Positions 9,201 to 11,899 of a stretch of DNA of 11,899 bases are shown here, piece after piece. Source of the DNA: CANJSG01 sp038203875. Its GTDB lineage: Bacteria; Verrucomicrobiota; Verrucomicrobiia; Limisphaerales; CANJSG01. The position numbers and the translations under genes were made by a program. The notes under the pieces are model-generated. The model saw nothing but the letters and a program-made list of their open reading frames with translations. It was not told the origin of the DNA and ran no database searches. The stretch spans positions 1 to 11,899 of the forward strand of contig JBBRDN010000141.1 of assembly GCA_038203875.1 (NCBI GenBank). The letters are read 5' to 3'. The first letter of the stretch is position 1. Each line of letters begins with the position of its first letter.

Positions 9201-9607
9201 CTGCGGGCGGCTCGCCGTTTGACTCGTGGGCCACTTCCGCCGGCTTGACCGGAGGCAACAACCAACCCGGCGACGACGCCGACTTCGACGGCATCTCGAA
9301 CGTGTTCGAATACTACTTCGGATCGCTGCCGTTGAGCGCGGTGTCCGGGATCGAGCCCTTCGGCACGAGCGTCACCGTCTCGGCCCAGAGCTATCCGGCG
9401 ATCAGCTTCATCCGAAGCAAGTCCGCCACCGGCGTGACGCCGGTGGTCCGTGTGTCCATCAGCGCGACCTTCAGCGACTCCCTCGGAAGCACCGAGCACA
9501 GCGTGACCGATCTGGGCAACGGCACCGAACTGGTCGTCGTCCGTTCGAATGTCAGCACCACCACCCAGCCGAACCAGTTTCTCCAGCTCCGGCTGACGAT
9601 CCCTTAA
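191..9607 (+). CDS. giant secreted delta-60 repeat / Ig-like domain protein (3138 aa)
   Basis: One uninterrupted reading frame of 3138 codons, roughly 320 kDa, ending in TAA. Order of parts by residue: Sec signal peptide 1-22; Asp-box (BNR-type) propeller region 23-377; Ig-like 1, 378-467; delta-60 block 1, 468-838; Ig 2-3, 839-1012; block 2, 1013-1376; Ig 4-5, 1377-1548; block 3, 1549-1873; Ig 6-7, 1874-2046; block 4, 2047-2376; Ig 8-9, 2377-2554; block 5, 2555-2917; Ig 10, 2918-3005; calcium-loop and beta tail 3006-3138. Delta-60 repeats (TIGR02608 / DUF5122 type) are known from tandem arrays in large bacterial exported proteins and have no assigned reaction. No catalytic motif is visible. 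I infer an extracellular binding or surface role. No LPXTG signal, PEP-CTERM tail or C-terminal membrane helix is seen, so the export endpoint is unknown. The ATG at 191 is chosen because a good signal peptide follows at once; it has no clear Shine-Dalgarno. I found only one cysteine, C2125. Confidence 0.9.
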   Translation: MTKLIRAVAGVVFAFAAFSSWSQSWVNVTGGLPLGSQTTTGTGGTSSNYFYVTGIGPVSGSGRMFAGVGPGGVYYSDNQGASWTAANSGLLDTFSGAAISARSFHADGSTVLRGGESSSFNNHAGSAVFRSTDSGVTWTEQSVPETAQFVKFASGGGRLYAASALSGAHYSADGGISWTRWSTGMELPFSLWPVARAIAYNNGKVFAGSALLGIMASTDGGANWTFSDSGINLVPQLIYRTSVVPLDIVVTPSGILYALMNGESNAETYSVYRSTDNGVSWSKVSYPGLLPATGGNSLWRMVNNGEDIIVASTYIVSTADVRTWLYRPANGWYALPTAGFVPDASGGEAQTVVNGGQLFHSNGTNLFRLDLATAPLTPIGPANLTVRGGGGLNIGDTRTLGSLVNGTLPLTYQWYKDGALIGSATGPEYTFTAGSLNDGGTFQLVVSNASGSVTNSVVVTVAGTQAGSRDFAFRPGAGTLGTFGYGYSAGVVLSVSGGGTDAILPLPDGKILVGGGFNGIGNPSIAFGIPVSDITPDIVTPAVNFIRLNADGTLDTAFNKGTGPNGKIRALARQSDGRILAGGEFTSYDGLSVGRIVRLNADGSVDPSFQTGEGAGGYIRSIVVQPDGKILVSGFFSAWDQRGLSHLVRLNADGSLDESFQPNFVFNGEVTSLALQPDGKIMAGGAFTQISFNNQNYGNLVRLDTDGMLDTMFRPTSGVGTVMAVQLLADGRILAGGLNSPYLRVYAAASGAVDNTFTANPGGDIFSLGLLPGGEIIAAGDKRQILYGPTGTVITNLAARPIGLNPASWAVATLPDGRFFLGDYASSGGGGIAKFYGSSVAQAIIAHPRSVQTTNGAAVAFTVGVRGAGPFTYQWKKDGVILGGQTASTYSIPSANAGHVANYTVEVTGPGGVMTSASAGLTLLGTPVILDPPRSQFAALTRPVTLGVRALGAGAVTYQWKKGPSAISGATNATFSITAMTLADAGSYTVEVTALGVTVPAAAVLTTGYLPGAVDRSFVPFYTSSGATAGDVVSDAVFQSDGKIVVASGRTSFNGRTGVRGVFRINPDGSYDTAFAPTNTMESTAVAMQSDGKILLGFARNATVAQIYRLLPDGKVDPSFANPLLSMNGRVAHIVALADGKVLVSGAFNSAAGVGRTNIARFHADGTLDTNYFPAVPSGYAQALPDGRAVVAYRLFGFDYTLVLDREGTNAIALGPLATGGAITFGSAGGGQVLLLPSGKFLVKDGGPFGLPNPARYLADGTYDPSWKFHYSPGGNVSFGQQMLVQPDGEILFFGSFPGGLLTSTNPASFNLNRSIVRVTVDGELDGTFDVFGGGSQTERALLLPDGRVFVAGYFNSWNGLPSEKLQLLQGDLIEPAFFNQTMSLVLTQGNNLALSPSPISRIGAATYQWQKDGFDLVGQTAATLNLAALGTNGAGNYTLVASSALGTNSTTTSVTVLGPPVITIQPVPPPAVVANPFTISVVVTGAPPFTFQWRKGGAAIGGATFRTFTNAAAALGDSGNYDVVIGNSFGSATSSVAVVTVITQPGQLVLDYSNNVGQTFHFVRQRDGKVLVGRSTGPARLNLDGSADTAFNSKITALVGGQAVAFADDGSIYHSANAVLHRYANDGTRDTNFALVNNASAITAILVQPDGRIVLGYSAAGMRRYFADGTQDFAFINNVTQVRSVVLLPDGKFLVATGNGFNSGSVRKLNSDGSLDAAFDNASTFYNDVLSVLPLPGGKILVGGTFTGLTGGTRQYLARLNANGSLDGTYTGPVFSSVLFGVQDVALQENGRIIVVGGFGTVSGAGRVGVARLEAEGTHDATFDIGTGAGISNIKVQTALVLPDGRVLVGGIFSTFNGVPRSGIALLNGDVVNLGFLTEPSSQTINVGQPLSFSSSTTATTPVGYQWFFNNAAINGATSSGYSIGSTTTNNRGQYFVVASNISGIRTSAVAKVKILAAPEFLAQPVATNGYLNKFVTFIGRAEGLAPLGYSWFKDGTLVPNATNATLTLSNLQFSAAGLYSLVVSNSLGSITSAPVNLPVTILPGSVDLAFNASNYLNGASTVVALPDGRLYVAGNWVSNAVNYSRAVTRLLPDGSLDTSFVQASASLSAPSIIQIDPQGRLVCAVGTQIYRLLSNGLIDTSWAGTNLGFNFGINAVAIQGDGKILVGGSFTVPSGGLLRLEADGAVDPTFKPVIGDRVSSVLVLSDGSILAGTGFNPSIRLKRFLPDGATHPSFTNLVFNANSADMTRLFELSDGRILVGGAYPGKLLRFLPSGVLDPSFVIPVLDTGIVSEFVVEPGGKIVVAGSFNTWNGVPAPGLVRLSADGVVDTNFFNSGASPSGYTGLARQYTGRLILAGTFTTFDAAARTRVAGAYGTPTSLAITNPPLAQSANLGGNITLTAGGWSATGAALNYQWRKNGVNIPGSTSSTLTLNPLQRSDSAAYSVVVGDGTSSVTGAPATLTVLAEPVFLVEATSQVATQAGTMTFRTQVRGLLPIGYQWLRNGTPLAGATNGLLTLSGLTLADAGSYTLVASNSIGVTTGDPAFLTVNILPAGSLDPAFHTNVVGGNVNAFDVDAANGRVVVGGDFTTWSNIARTRFAMLGSTSGTLLSNAMPSVNSSVRALGVLPDGKILIGGFFGGLSDTIGFNSRFGLGRLLANGFVDTAFTNLLGSGNSVYNILTRPDGSAFVAGGFTTVGATVRSNFAKLTPGGFVDPAFGAPNIANTLVQAVAIQTDGRIVIGGSFTNVLGAMRQRVARLLDNGSLDGSFTNELAVTSAGAAVYTIAIQLDGKILIGGNFTGVSGVARSWIARLNADGSLDAAFAPTFNSLVNTIAVQPDGKILAGGSFTFVNGQSVSRIVRLNPNGTTDTSFASNGGAGGDVNKIMVQPDGTILASGAFTGFGGLTRYYLVRMFGDGQLPPVIAAQPAPVSANQGDVFNLGIGAGGVGPLRFQWRREGTNLVGQTNSALAFSPALTNGSGNYSVVVTNTYGSITSSVVAVSIQPAAGGSPFDSWATSAGLTGGNNQPGDDADFDGISNVFEYYFGSLPLSAVSGIEPFGTSVTVSAQSYPAISFIRSKSATGVTPVVRVSISATFSDSLGSTEHSVTDLGNGTELVVVRSNVSTTTQPNQFLQLRLTIP
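257..1321 (+). repeat. Asp-box (BNR-type) beta-propeller region, residues 23-377
   Basis: Five Asp-box motifs of the form S-x-D-x-G-x-x-W are visible: SDNQGASW at 76, STDSGVTW at 131, SADGGISW at 171, STDGGANW at 217 and STDNGVSW at 274, spaced 40 to 57 residues. Two more degenerate blades are plausible around residues 310-377, and the opening 'SWVNVTGGLP' resembles the strand that follows an Asp box, so it could close the last blade. Asp boxes occur in sialidases, the Vps10/sortilin family and photosystem assembly factor Ycf48. They are structural and do not by themselves show an enzyme; no sialidase catalytic set is recognised here. Confidence 0.75.
1322..1591 (+). other. Ig-like domain 1, residues 378-467
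   Basis: The region has the core 'LTYQWYKDG' followed by a 'GGTFQLVVSNASGSVTNS' strand pair, the layout of bacterial I-set-like modules. The core tryptophan is present, but neither disulfide cysteine is. It links the Asp-box region to the first delta-60 block. Confidence 0.75.
1592..2704 (+). repeat. delta-60 block 1, seven repeats, residues 468-838
   Basis: Seven 'DGK-I-L-x-G-G'-type strands have their key Asp or its substitute at residues 508, 576, 627, 678, 730, 773 (Gly replaces Asp) and 816. The block opens with the half-repeat 'SRDFAF' and then shows LDTAF, VDPSF, LDESF, LDTMF and VDNTF, plus one degenerate copy; the seventh DGK strand has no such partner after it. This fits a seven-bladed propeller closed by its N-terminal strand. 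Repeats 1-5 are close to consensus and 6-7 are worn. Confidence 0.85.
2705..3226 (+). other. Ig-like domains 2 and 3, residues 839-1012
   Basis: Two modules in tandem with core motifs 'FTYQWKKDG' and 'VTYQWKKGP', each followed by a Tyr-containing strand ('ANYTVEV' and 'GSYTVEV'). There are no cysteines. The second module ends in 'YLPGAVDRSF', which leads directly into the next delta-60 block. Confidence 0.75.
3227..4318 (+). repeat. delta-60 block 2, seven repeats, residues 1013-1376
   Basis: The seven DGK-type strands have key positions at residues 1041, 1091, 1139, 1186, 1238 (Ser for Asp), 1288 and 1346. The block opens with VDRSF, continues with YDTAF, VDPSF, LDTNYF, a degenerate copy, YDPSW and LDGTF, and ends after the seventh DGK strand without a further D-x-x-F. 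The middle (repeats 4-5) is the most diverged. Confidence 0.8.
4319..4834 (+). other. Ig-like domains 4 and 5, residues 1377-1548
   Basis: Core motifs are 'ATYQWQKDG' and 'FTFQWRKGG', with later strands 'GNYTLVASS' and 'GNYDVVIGN'. No cysteines are present. A proline-rich stretch, 'QPVPPPAVV', sits at the start of domain 5 and may stiffen the link between the two modules. Confidence 0.75.
4835..5809 (+). repeat. delta-60 block 3, seven repeats, residues 1549-1873
   Basis: Key positions of the seven strands are residues 1568, 1610, 1651, 1691, 1738 (Gly), 1791 (Asn) and 1845. The opening half-repeat is the diverged 'LVLDYS', followed by ADTAF, RDTNF, QDFAF, LDAAF, LDGTY and HDATF. Repeats 1-4 are short, with 40 to 42 residues between successive key positions, which makes this the most compact block. 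Confidence 0.8.
5810..6328 (+). other. Ig-like domains 6 and 7, residues 1874-2046
   Basis: Core motifs are 'VGYQWFFNN' and 'LGYSWFKDG'; strands 'GQYFVVASN' and 'GLYSLVVSN' follow. There are no cysteines. The pair ends in 'TILPGSVDLAF', the same kind of lead-in to a delta-60 block as after domains 3 and 9. Confidence 0.75.
6329..7318 (+). repeat. delta-60 block 4, seven repeats, residues 2047-2376
   Basis: Key positions are residues 2069, 2120 (Gln), 2163, 2208, 2256, 2300 (Gly) and 2351 (Thr). The D-x-x-F partners are VDLAF at the start, then LDTSF, IDTSW, VDPTF, THPSF, LDPSF and VDTNF. The second repeat holds the only cysteine I found in the whole protein (C2125). Confidence 0.8.
7319..7852 (+). 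other. Ig-like domains 8 and 9, residues 2377-2554
   Basis: Core motifs are 'LNYQWRKNG' and 'IGYQWLRNG', followed by 'AAYSVVVGD' and 'GSYTLVASN'. There are no cysteines. The junction 'NILPAGSLDPAF' begins the last delta-60 block. Confidence 0.75.
7853..8941 (+). repeat. delta-60 block 5, seven repeats, residues 2555-2917
   Basis: Key positions are residues 2579 (Asn), 2629, 2684, 2735, 2789, 2838 and 2889. The partners are LDPAF at the start, one degenerate copy, then VDTAF, VDPAF, LDGSF, LDAAF and TDTSF. This is among the best-conserved blocks; repeats 2 and 5 share a 24-nt exact DNA match (8074-8097 and 8554-8577). Confidence 0.85.
8942..9205 (+). other. Ig-like domain 10, residues 2918-3005
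   Basis: The core motif is 'LRFQWRREG', followed by 'GNYSVVVTNTYGSITSS'. It is the last Ig-like module and stands alone before the C-terminal tail, mirroring the single Ig 1 at the other end of the array. Confidence 0.75.
9206..9604 (+). other. C-terminal calcium-loop and beta tail, residues 3006-3138
   Basis: After 'FDSWATSAGLTGG' there is an acidic loop with D3029, D3031, D3033, G3034 and E3040, matching the D-x-D-x-D-G spacing with a position-12 Glu of EF-hand and dockerin-type calcium loops, in the form 'DGISNVFEYYFG'. About 90 residues of probable beta structure follow, ending in 'LQLRLTIP'. From general familiarity, this 'D-G-x-S-N-x-x-E-Y' segment plus terminal beta region recurs at the ends of exported Verrucomicrobiota proteins; its function is not known to me. 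Calcium binding is inferred from spacing only. Confidence 0.6.
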
Positions 9608-9636
9608 ATCGGCCCAGCATCCCCCCTCGAATCCAC

Positions 9637-9667
9637 GGAAACGCCGACCTCCGGATCGGCGTTTTCC
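9637..9667 (+). terminator. intrinsic terminator of the giant gene
   Basis: AAACGCCGA (9639-9647) pairs perfectly with TCGGCGTTT (9656-9664) around an eight-base loop, and the right arm runs into TTTTCCTTT. The stem can extend by GG/CC with one bulge. It starts about 30 nt after the TAA. It should end the 9.4-kb transcript and so separate it from the methyltransferase gene. Confidence 0.8.
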
Positions 9668-9734
9668 TTTGGCGTGTGACGCATGGCTTGTCGTGGCGCG
9701 GTCTGGCTGGATGATCCGGCAACCAGAGCGCCCT

Positions 9735-10508
9735 ATGGACATCGCCGACTACAACCGCCGGGCTTGGGACTCGCAGGTCGAGCGCGGCAACCGTTGGACC
9801 AAGCCGGTCTGTGCCGGAACCATCGCGCGGGCGCGAGCCGGCGAGTGGGAAATCGTCCTTACGCCCACGCGGCCTGTGCCGAAGACGTGGTTTCCGTTTC
9901 TGGCCGGTTGCCGCGTGCTCTGCCTCGCCGGAGCCGGGGGCCAACAGGGGCCGATCCTAGCCGCAGCCGGGGCCGATGTCACCGTGTTCGACAATTCGCC
10001 GAAGCAATTGGAGCAGGACCGGTCCGTGGCGGAACGCGACGGATTGGCCTTGAAGACCGTTCTTGGAGATATGCGCGATCTCGGGGCCTTCGCCGCTGCC
10101 AGCTTCGATCTTGTCGTCAACCCGTGCTCCACGGGCTTCGTTCCGGCGCTTCAACCGATCTGGAGGGAAGTGTTCCGCGTCCTCCGGCCCGGCGGTTCGC
10201 TTCTGGCCGGGTTCACTGATCCGGCCTGCTTCATCTTCGACGAAACATTGGCCAACAAGGGTGAACTGGTCGTGCGCCATCGGCTGCCTTACTCCGATCT
10301 CCAGTGCCTGACGGACGACGAACGCGCTGCCTTGGAGAAGGACGGCGAACCGATGGTCTTCAGCCATTCGTGGGAGGAAATCCTCGGTGGGCAAACCGAG
10401 GCTGGATTCGTCCTGACGGGATTCTACGAAGACGCCTTGCCGGACAAGGCGATGTCCCGCCATTTCCCCGGCTTCCTCGCCACGCGGGCCTTGAAGCCAT
10501 TTCGGTAG
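9735..10508 (+). CDS. class I SAM-dependent methyltransferase (257 aa)
   Basis: A Rossmann-type methyltransferase acting on an unknown substrate, probably in the cytoplasm (no signal peptide or membrane segment). From the ATG at 9735: motif I 'VLCLAGAGGQQG' at residues 61-72, the acidic end of strand 2 at D86 ('VTVFDNS', expected to contact the SAM ribose), 'GDMRDL' at 111-116, strand 4 'FDLVVNP' at about 124-130, and the post-strand 'FRVLRPGGSLLAGF' typical of Methyltransf_11-like proteins. The N-terminus 'YNRRAWDSQVERGNRWT' looks like a family-specific cap rather than a general feature. An in-frame ATG at 9669 would add 22 residues, but that start lies just 2 nt past the terminator hairpin, the extra residues have no family character, and the conserved block starts at 'MDIADYNRRAW'; 9735 is preferred. 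No good Shine-Dalgarno is seen. A weak promoter-like pair, TTGTCG (9688) and GATGAT (9710), is possible but unproven. Confidence 0.85.
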   Translation: MDIADYNRRAWDSQVERGNRWTKPVCAGTIARARAGEWEIVLTPTRPVPKTWFPFLAGCRVLCLAGAGGQQGPILAAAGADVTVFDNSPKQLEQDRSVAERDGLALKTVLGDMRDLGAFAAASFDLVVNPCSTGFVPALQPIWREVFRVLRPGGSLLAGFTDPACFIFDETLANKGELVVRHRLPYSDLQCLTDDERAALEKDGEPMVFSHSWEEILGGQTEAGFVLTGFYEDALPDKAMSRHFPGFLATRALKPFR

Positions 10509-10559
10509 GACTGCCGTCCGGGCATATCGTTGCTTTCTTCAGGGAACCCCTGGCTCCTT

Positions 10560-10610
10560 CCTAATCCTGCTCTTCATCATTCTCTTAATCTGATTAGGAT
10601 GAAGATTAGG
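10560..10610 (+). promoter_or_regulatory. AT-rich direct/inverted repeat cluster upstream of valS
   Basis: Two direct copies of GATTAGGA (10592-10599 and 10604-10611) are separated by TGAA, a 12-bp period. Their complement CCTAATC stands at 10560-10566, and CTTCATC (10572-10578) is complementary to GATGAAG (10598-10604). Nested inside is the palindrome TAATC-T-GATTA (10586-10596). The RNA could fold either as a long stem (10560-10578 with 10598-10610, with a bulge) or as CCTAATC with the nearer GATTAGG. There is no T-run, so it is not a standard terminator. It could be an operator, a leader switch or a 3' stabilising structure; only the repeats are seen. Confidence 0.5.
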
Positions 10611-10651
10611 ACATCGCCGAACCTTTCCCCTTGTTGCCTCGCTTGGCGCTG

Positions 10652-10671
10652 GTCCGGTAGGCTTGCCGGAC
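10652..10671 (+). promoter_or_regulatory. short hairpin just before valS
   Basis: GTCCGG (10652-10657) pairs perfectly with CCGGAC (10666-10671) around an eight-base loop. It ends 12 nt before the valS ATG, and the space between is the AT-rich CTTTATTACGAAC region with no Shine-Dalgarno. A role in translation initiation is possible; six-bp GC stems also arise by chance in GC-rich DNA. Confidence 0.3.
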
Positions 10672-10683
10672 TTTATTACGAAC

Positions 10684-11899
10684 ATGACCGAGATCCCCAA
10701 GGCCTACGAGCCGCAGTCCGTCGAAGCGAAGTGGTATGAGTTCTGGGACCAGAACGGCTGCTTCACCGCCGATCCCGCCCGCGTTTCCGCCACGCGCCCG
10801 GCCTACTCCATCGTCATCCCGCCGCCCAACGTCACCGGCGTCCTCACCCTCGGCCACGTCCTGAACAACACCATCCAGGACATCCTCGCCCGCAAGGCGC
10901 GCATGGACGGCAAGGAAGTCCTCTGGCTGCCCGGCACCGACCACGCCGGCATCGCCACGCAGAACGTCGTCGAGAAGACGCTGAAGAAGGCCGGCGAGAT
11001 CAAGCACCGCGACGACCTCGGCCGCGAGGCGCTCGTGGCCCGGATCTGGGAGTGGAAGGAGAAATACGGCGGCATCATCCTGAAGCAGCTCCGCGCGCTC
11101 GGCGCGTCCTGCGACTGGACCCGCACCCGCTTCACCATGGACCCGGAGTATTCCCGCTGCGTCCAGAAGGTCTTCGTCGATCTCTACAAGAAGGGCCTGA
11201 TCTATCGCGGCAAACGCATGGTCAACTGGTGCCCGGCGTCGCTCACTGCGCTGTCCGACGAAGAAGTGGAGATGAAGGAGCAGAAGGGCTTCATGTATCA
11301 CTTCCGTGTGGAGGTGGTGGAGCATCCCGGCACGTTCCTCATCATCGCCACCACGCGTCCGGAAACCATCCCGGCCGACACCGCCGTGGCGGTGAATCCC
11401 AAGGATCCGCGCTACCAGCACCTCATCGGCAAACACGTCATCAAGGCGCTGCCGCTCGACGTGCCGAAGGAACAGCGTGTCATCCCGATCATCGCTGACG
11501 AGCATGTGGACTTCGAGTTCGGCACCGGCGTGCTGAAGGTGACGCCGGCGCACGACAAGGCGGACTACGAGATCGGCCTGCGGCACAAGCTGCCGGTCAT
11601 CGATGTGCTCACGCCCGACGGCAAGATGACGGCCGAAGCCGGCACCGATCTGGCCGGACTGGACCGTTTCTTGGCGCGGAAGAAATCGGCGGAACTGTTG
11701 GAAGCCGCCGGGGCGTTGGACAAGGCCGAGCCCTACACGAACAACGTGGGTTTCAGCGAACGCGCCGACGTGCCGATCGAGCCGCGGCTGAGCGAGCAGT
11801 GGTTCTTGAAGTATCCGAGCGTGGAGAAGTCACGCGAGGTCGTGGCCAGCGGCGCACTGAAGTTCTTCCCCGAGCGTTGGGCAAAAGTTTACGATCACT
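10684..11899 (+). CDS. valS: valyl-tRNA synthetase, 5' part (405 codons, cut by window edge)
   Basis: Class Ia aminoacyl-tRNA synthetase that charges tRNA-Val in the cytoplasm. The N-terminus 'YEPQSVEAKWYEFW' is typical of ValRS. The catalytic fold shows 'PPPNVTGVLTLGH' at 46-58, where TLGH stands for the HIGH motif, then 'LPGTDHAGIATQ' at 82-93, 'LGASCDWTR' and 'VNWCPASLTALSDEEVE'. The CP1 editing domain begins near residue 205, with 'TTRPETIPADTAVAVNP' and 'GTGVLKVTPAHDKADYEIG', and the fold returns to the catalytic core at 'IEPRLSEQWFLK'. ValRS is usually about 850-950 residues, so the KMSKS loop, anticodon-binding domain and C-terminal coiled coil lie beyond the window. The ATG at 10684 matches the family start; the nearest in-frame upstream stops are at 10591 and 10600. 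No Shine-Dalgarno precedes it. The gene is probably transcribed separately from the methyltransferase, 175 nt upstream. Confidence 0.95.
   Translation, partial: MTEIPKAYEPQSVEAKWYEFWDQNGCFTADPARVSATRPAYSIVIPPPNVTGVLTLGHVLNNTIQDILARKARMDGKEVLWLPGTDHAGIATQNVVEKTLKKAGEIKHRDDLGREALVARIWEWKEKYGGIILKQLRALGASCDWTRTRFTMDPEYSRCVQKVFVDLYKKGLIYRGKRMVNWCPASLTALSDEEVEMKEQKGFMYHFRVEVVEHPGTFLIIATTRPETIPADTAVAVNPKDPRYQHLIGKHVIKALPLDVPKEQRVIPIIADEHVDFEFGTGVLKVTPAHDKADYEIGLRHKLPVIDVLTPDGKMTAEAGTDLAGLDRFLARKKSAELLEAAGALDKAEPYTNNVGFSERADVPIEPRLSEQWFLKYPSVEKSREVVASGALKFFPERWAKVYDH

Noticed and set aside
8048..9742. Antisense open frame of 564 codons on the - strand
   Set aside because: Same composition as the other antisense frame. 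It also runs through the giant gene's stop codon and the terminator, and no recognisable protein features appear.
10540..10552. CAGGG-AAC-CCCTG mini-hairpin after the methyltransferase as a terminator
   Set aside because: It has only five pairs and a three-base loop, and GCTCCTTCC rather than a T-run follows. It is not convincing as an intrinsic terminator.
10530..10739. Small + strand frame of 69 codons between the methyltransferase and valS
   Set aside because: It overlaps the valS start in another frame, includes the repeat cluster as coding sequence and has no recognisable product.
1..11899. CRISPR array, tRNA, insertion sequence or prophage signals
   Set aside because: No spacer-repeat pattern, cloverleaf, transposase or integrase, or flanking target duplication was seen. 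The repeats present are protein-coding delta-60 and Ig repeats or the small elements listed.

Overview
The window is GC-rich and every gene reads on the + strand. It holds one very large gene for a secreted repeat protein (191-9607, 3138 codons), a small class I methyltransferase (9735-10508), and the 5' part of a valyl-tRNA synthetase gene, valS, which runs off the right edge (10684-11899). The best guess for the source is a member of the Verrucomicrobiota. This is inference, based on the mix of delta-60 repeats and cysteine-free Ig-like modules, on the 'D-x-D-x-D-G-x-S-N-x-x-E' tail with its terminal beta region, and on the form of the ValRS signature. No rRNA or other marker gene is present to test it.

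Region by region: 1-190 is a non-coding leader with at least two hairpins, the larger being a 13-bp stem ending 17 nt before the first start codon. 191-9607 encodes a signal peptide, an Asp-box (BNR-type) propeller region, then five copies of an 'Ig - seven delta-60 repeats - Ig' unit, and a C-terminal calcium-loop-plus-beta tail. A clear intrinsic terminator (9637-9667) closes this gene. The methyltransferase follows after about 70 nt. A 175-nt gap then carries an unusually AT-rich cluster of direct and inverted repeats (10560-10610) and a small hairpin (10652-10671), after which valS begins.

The most notable observation is the regularity of the giant protein. Each of the five delta-60 blocks has exactly seven 'DGK-I-L' strands, and each is offset so that it starts with an 'LD-x-x-F' half-repeat and ends without one. 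This is what five closed seven-bladed beta-propellers with 'velcro' closure would look like, giving a chain of six propellers (with the Asp-box region) and ten Ig-like modules. Its biological role cannot be read from the sequence. A cell-surface or secreted binding or adhesion role is only an inference.

The three genes do not form an obvious pathway. The terminator separates the giant gene from the rest, and valS is a housekeeping gene that probably has its own control. None of the three starts has a convincing Shine-Dalgarno sequence.
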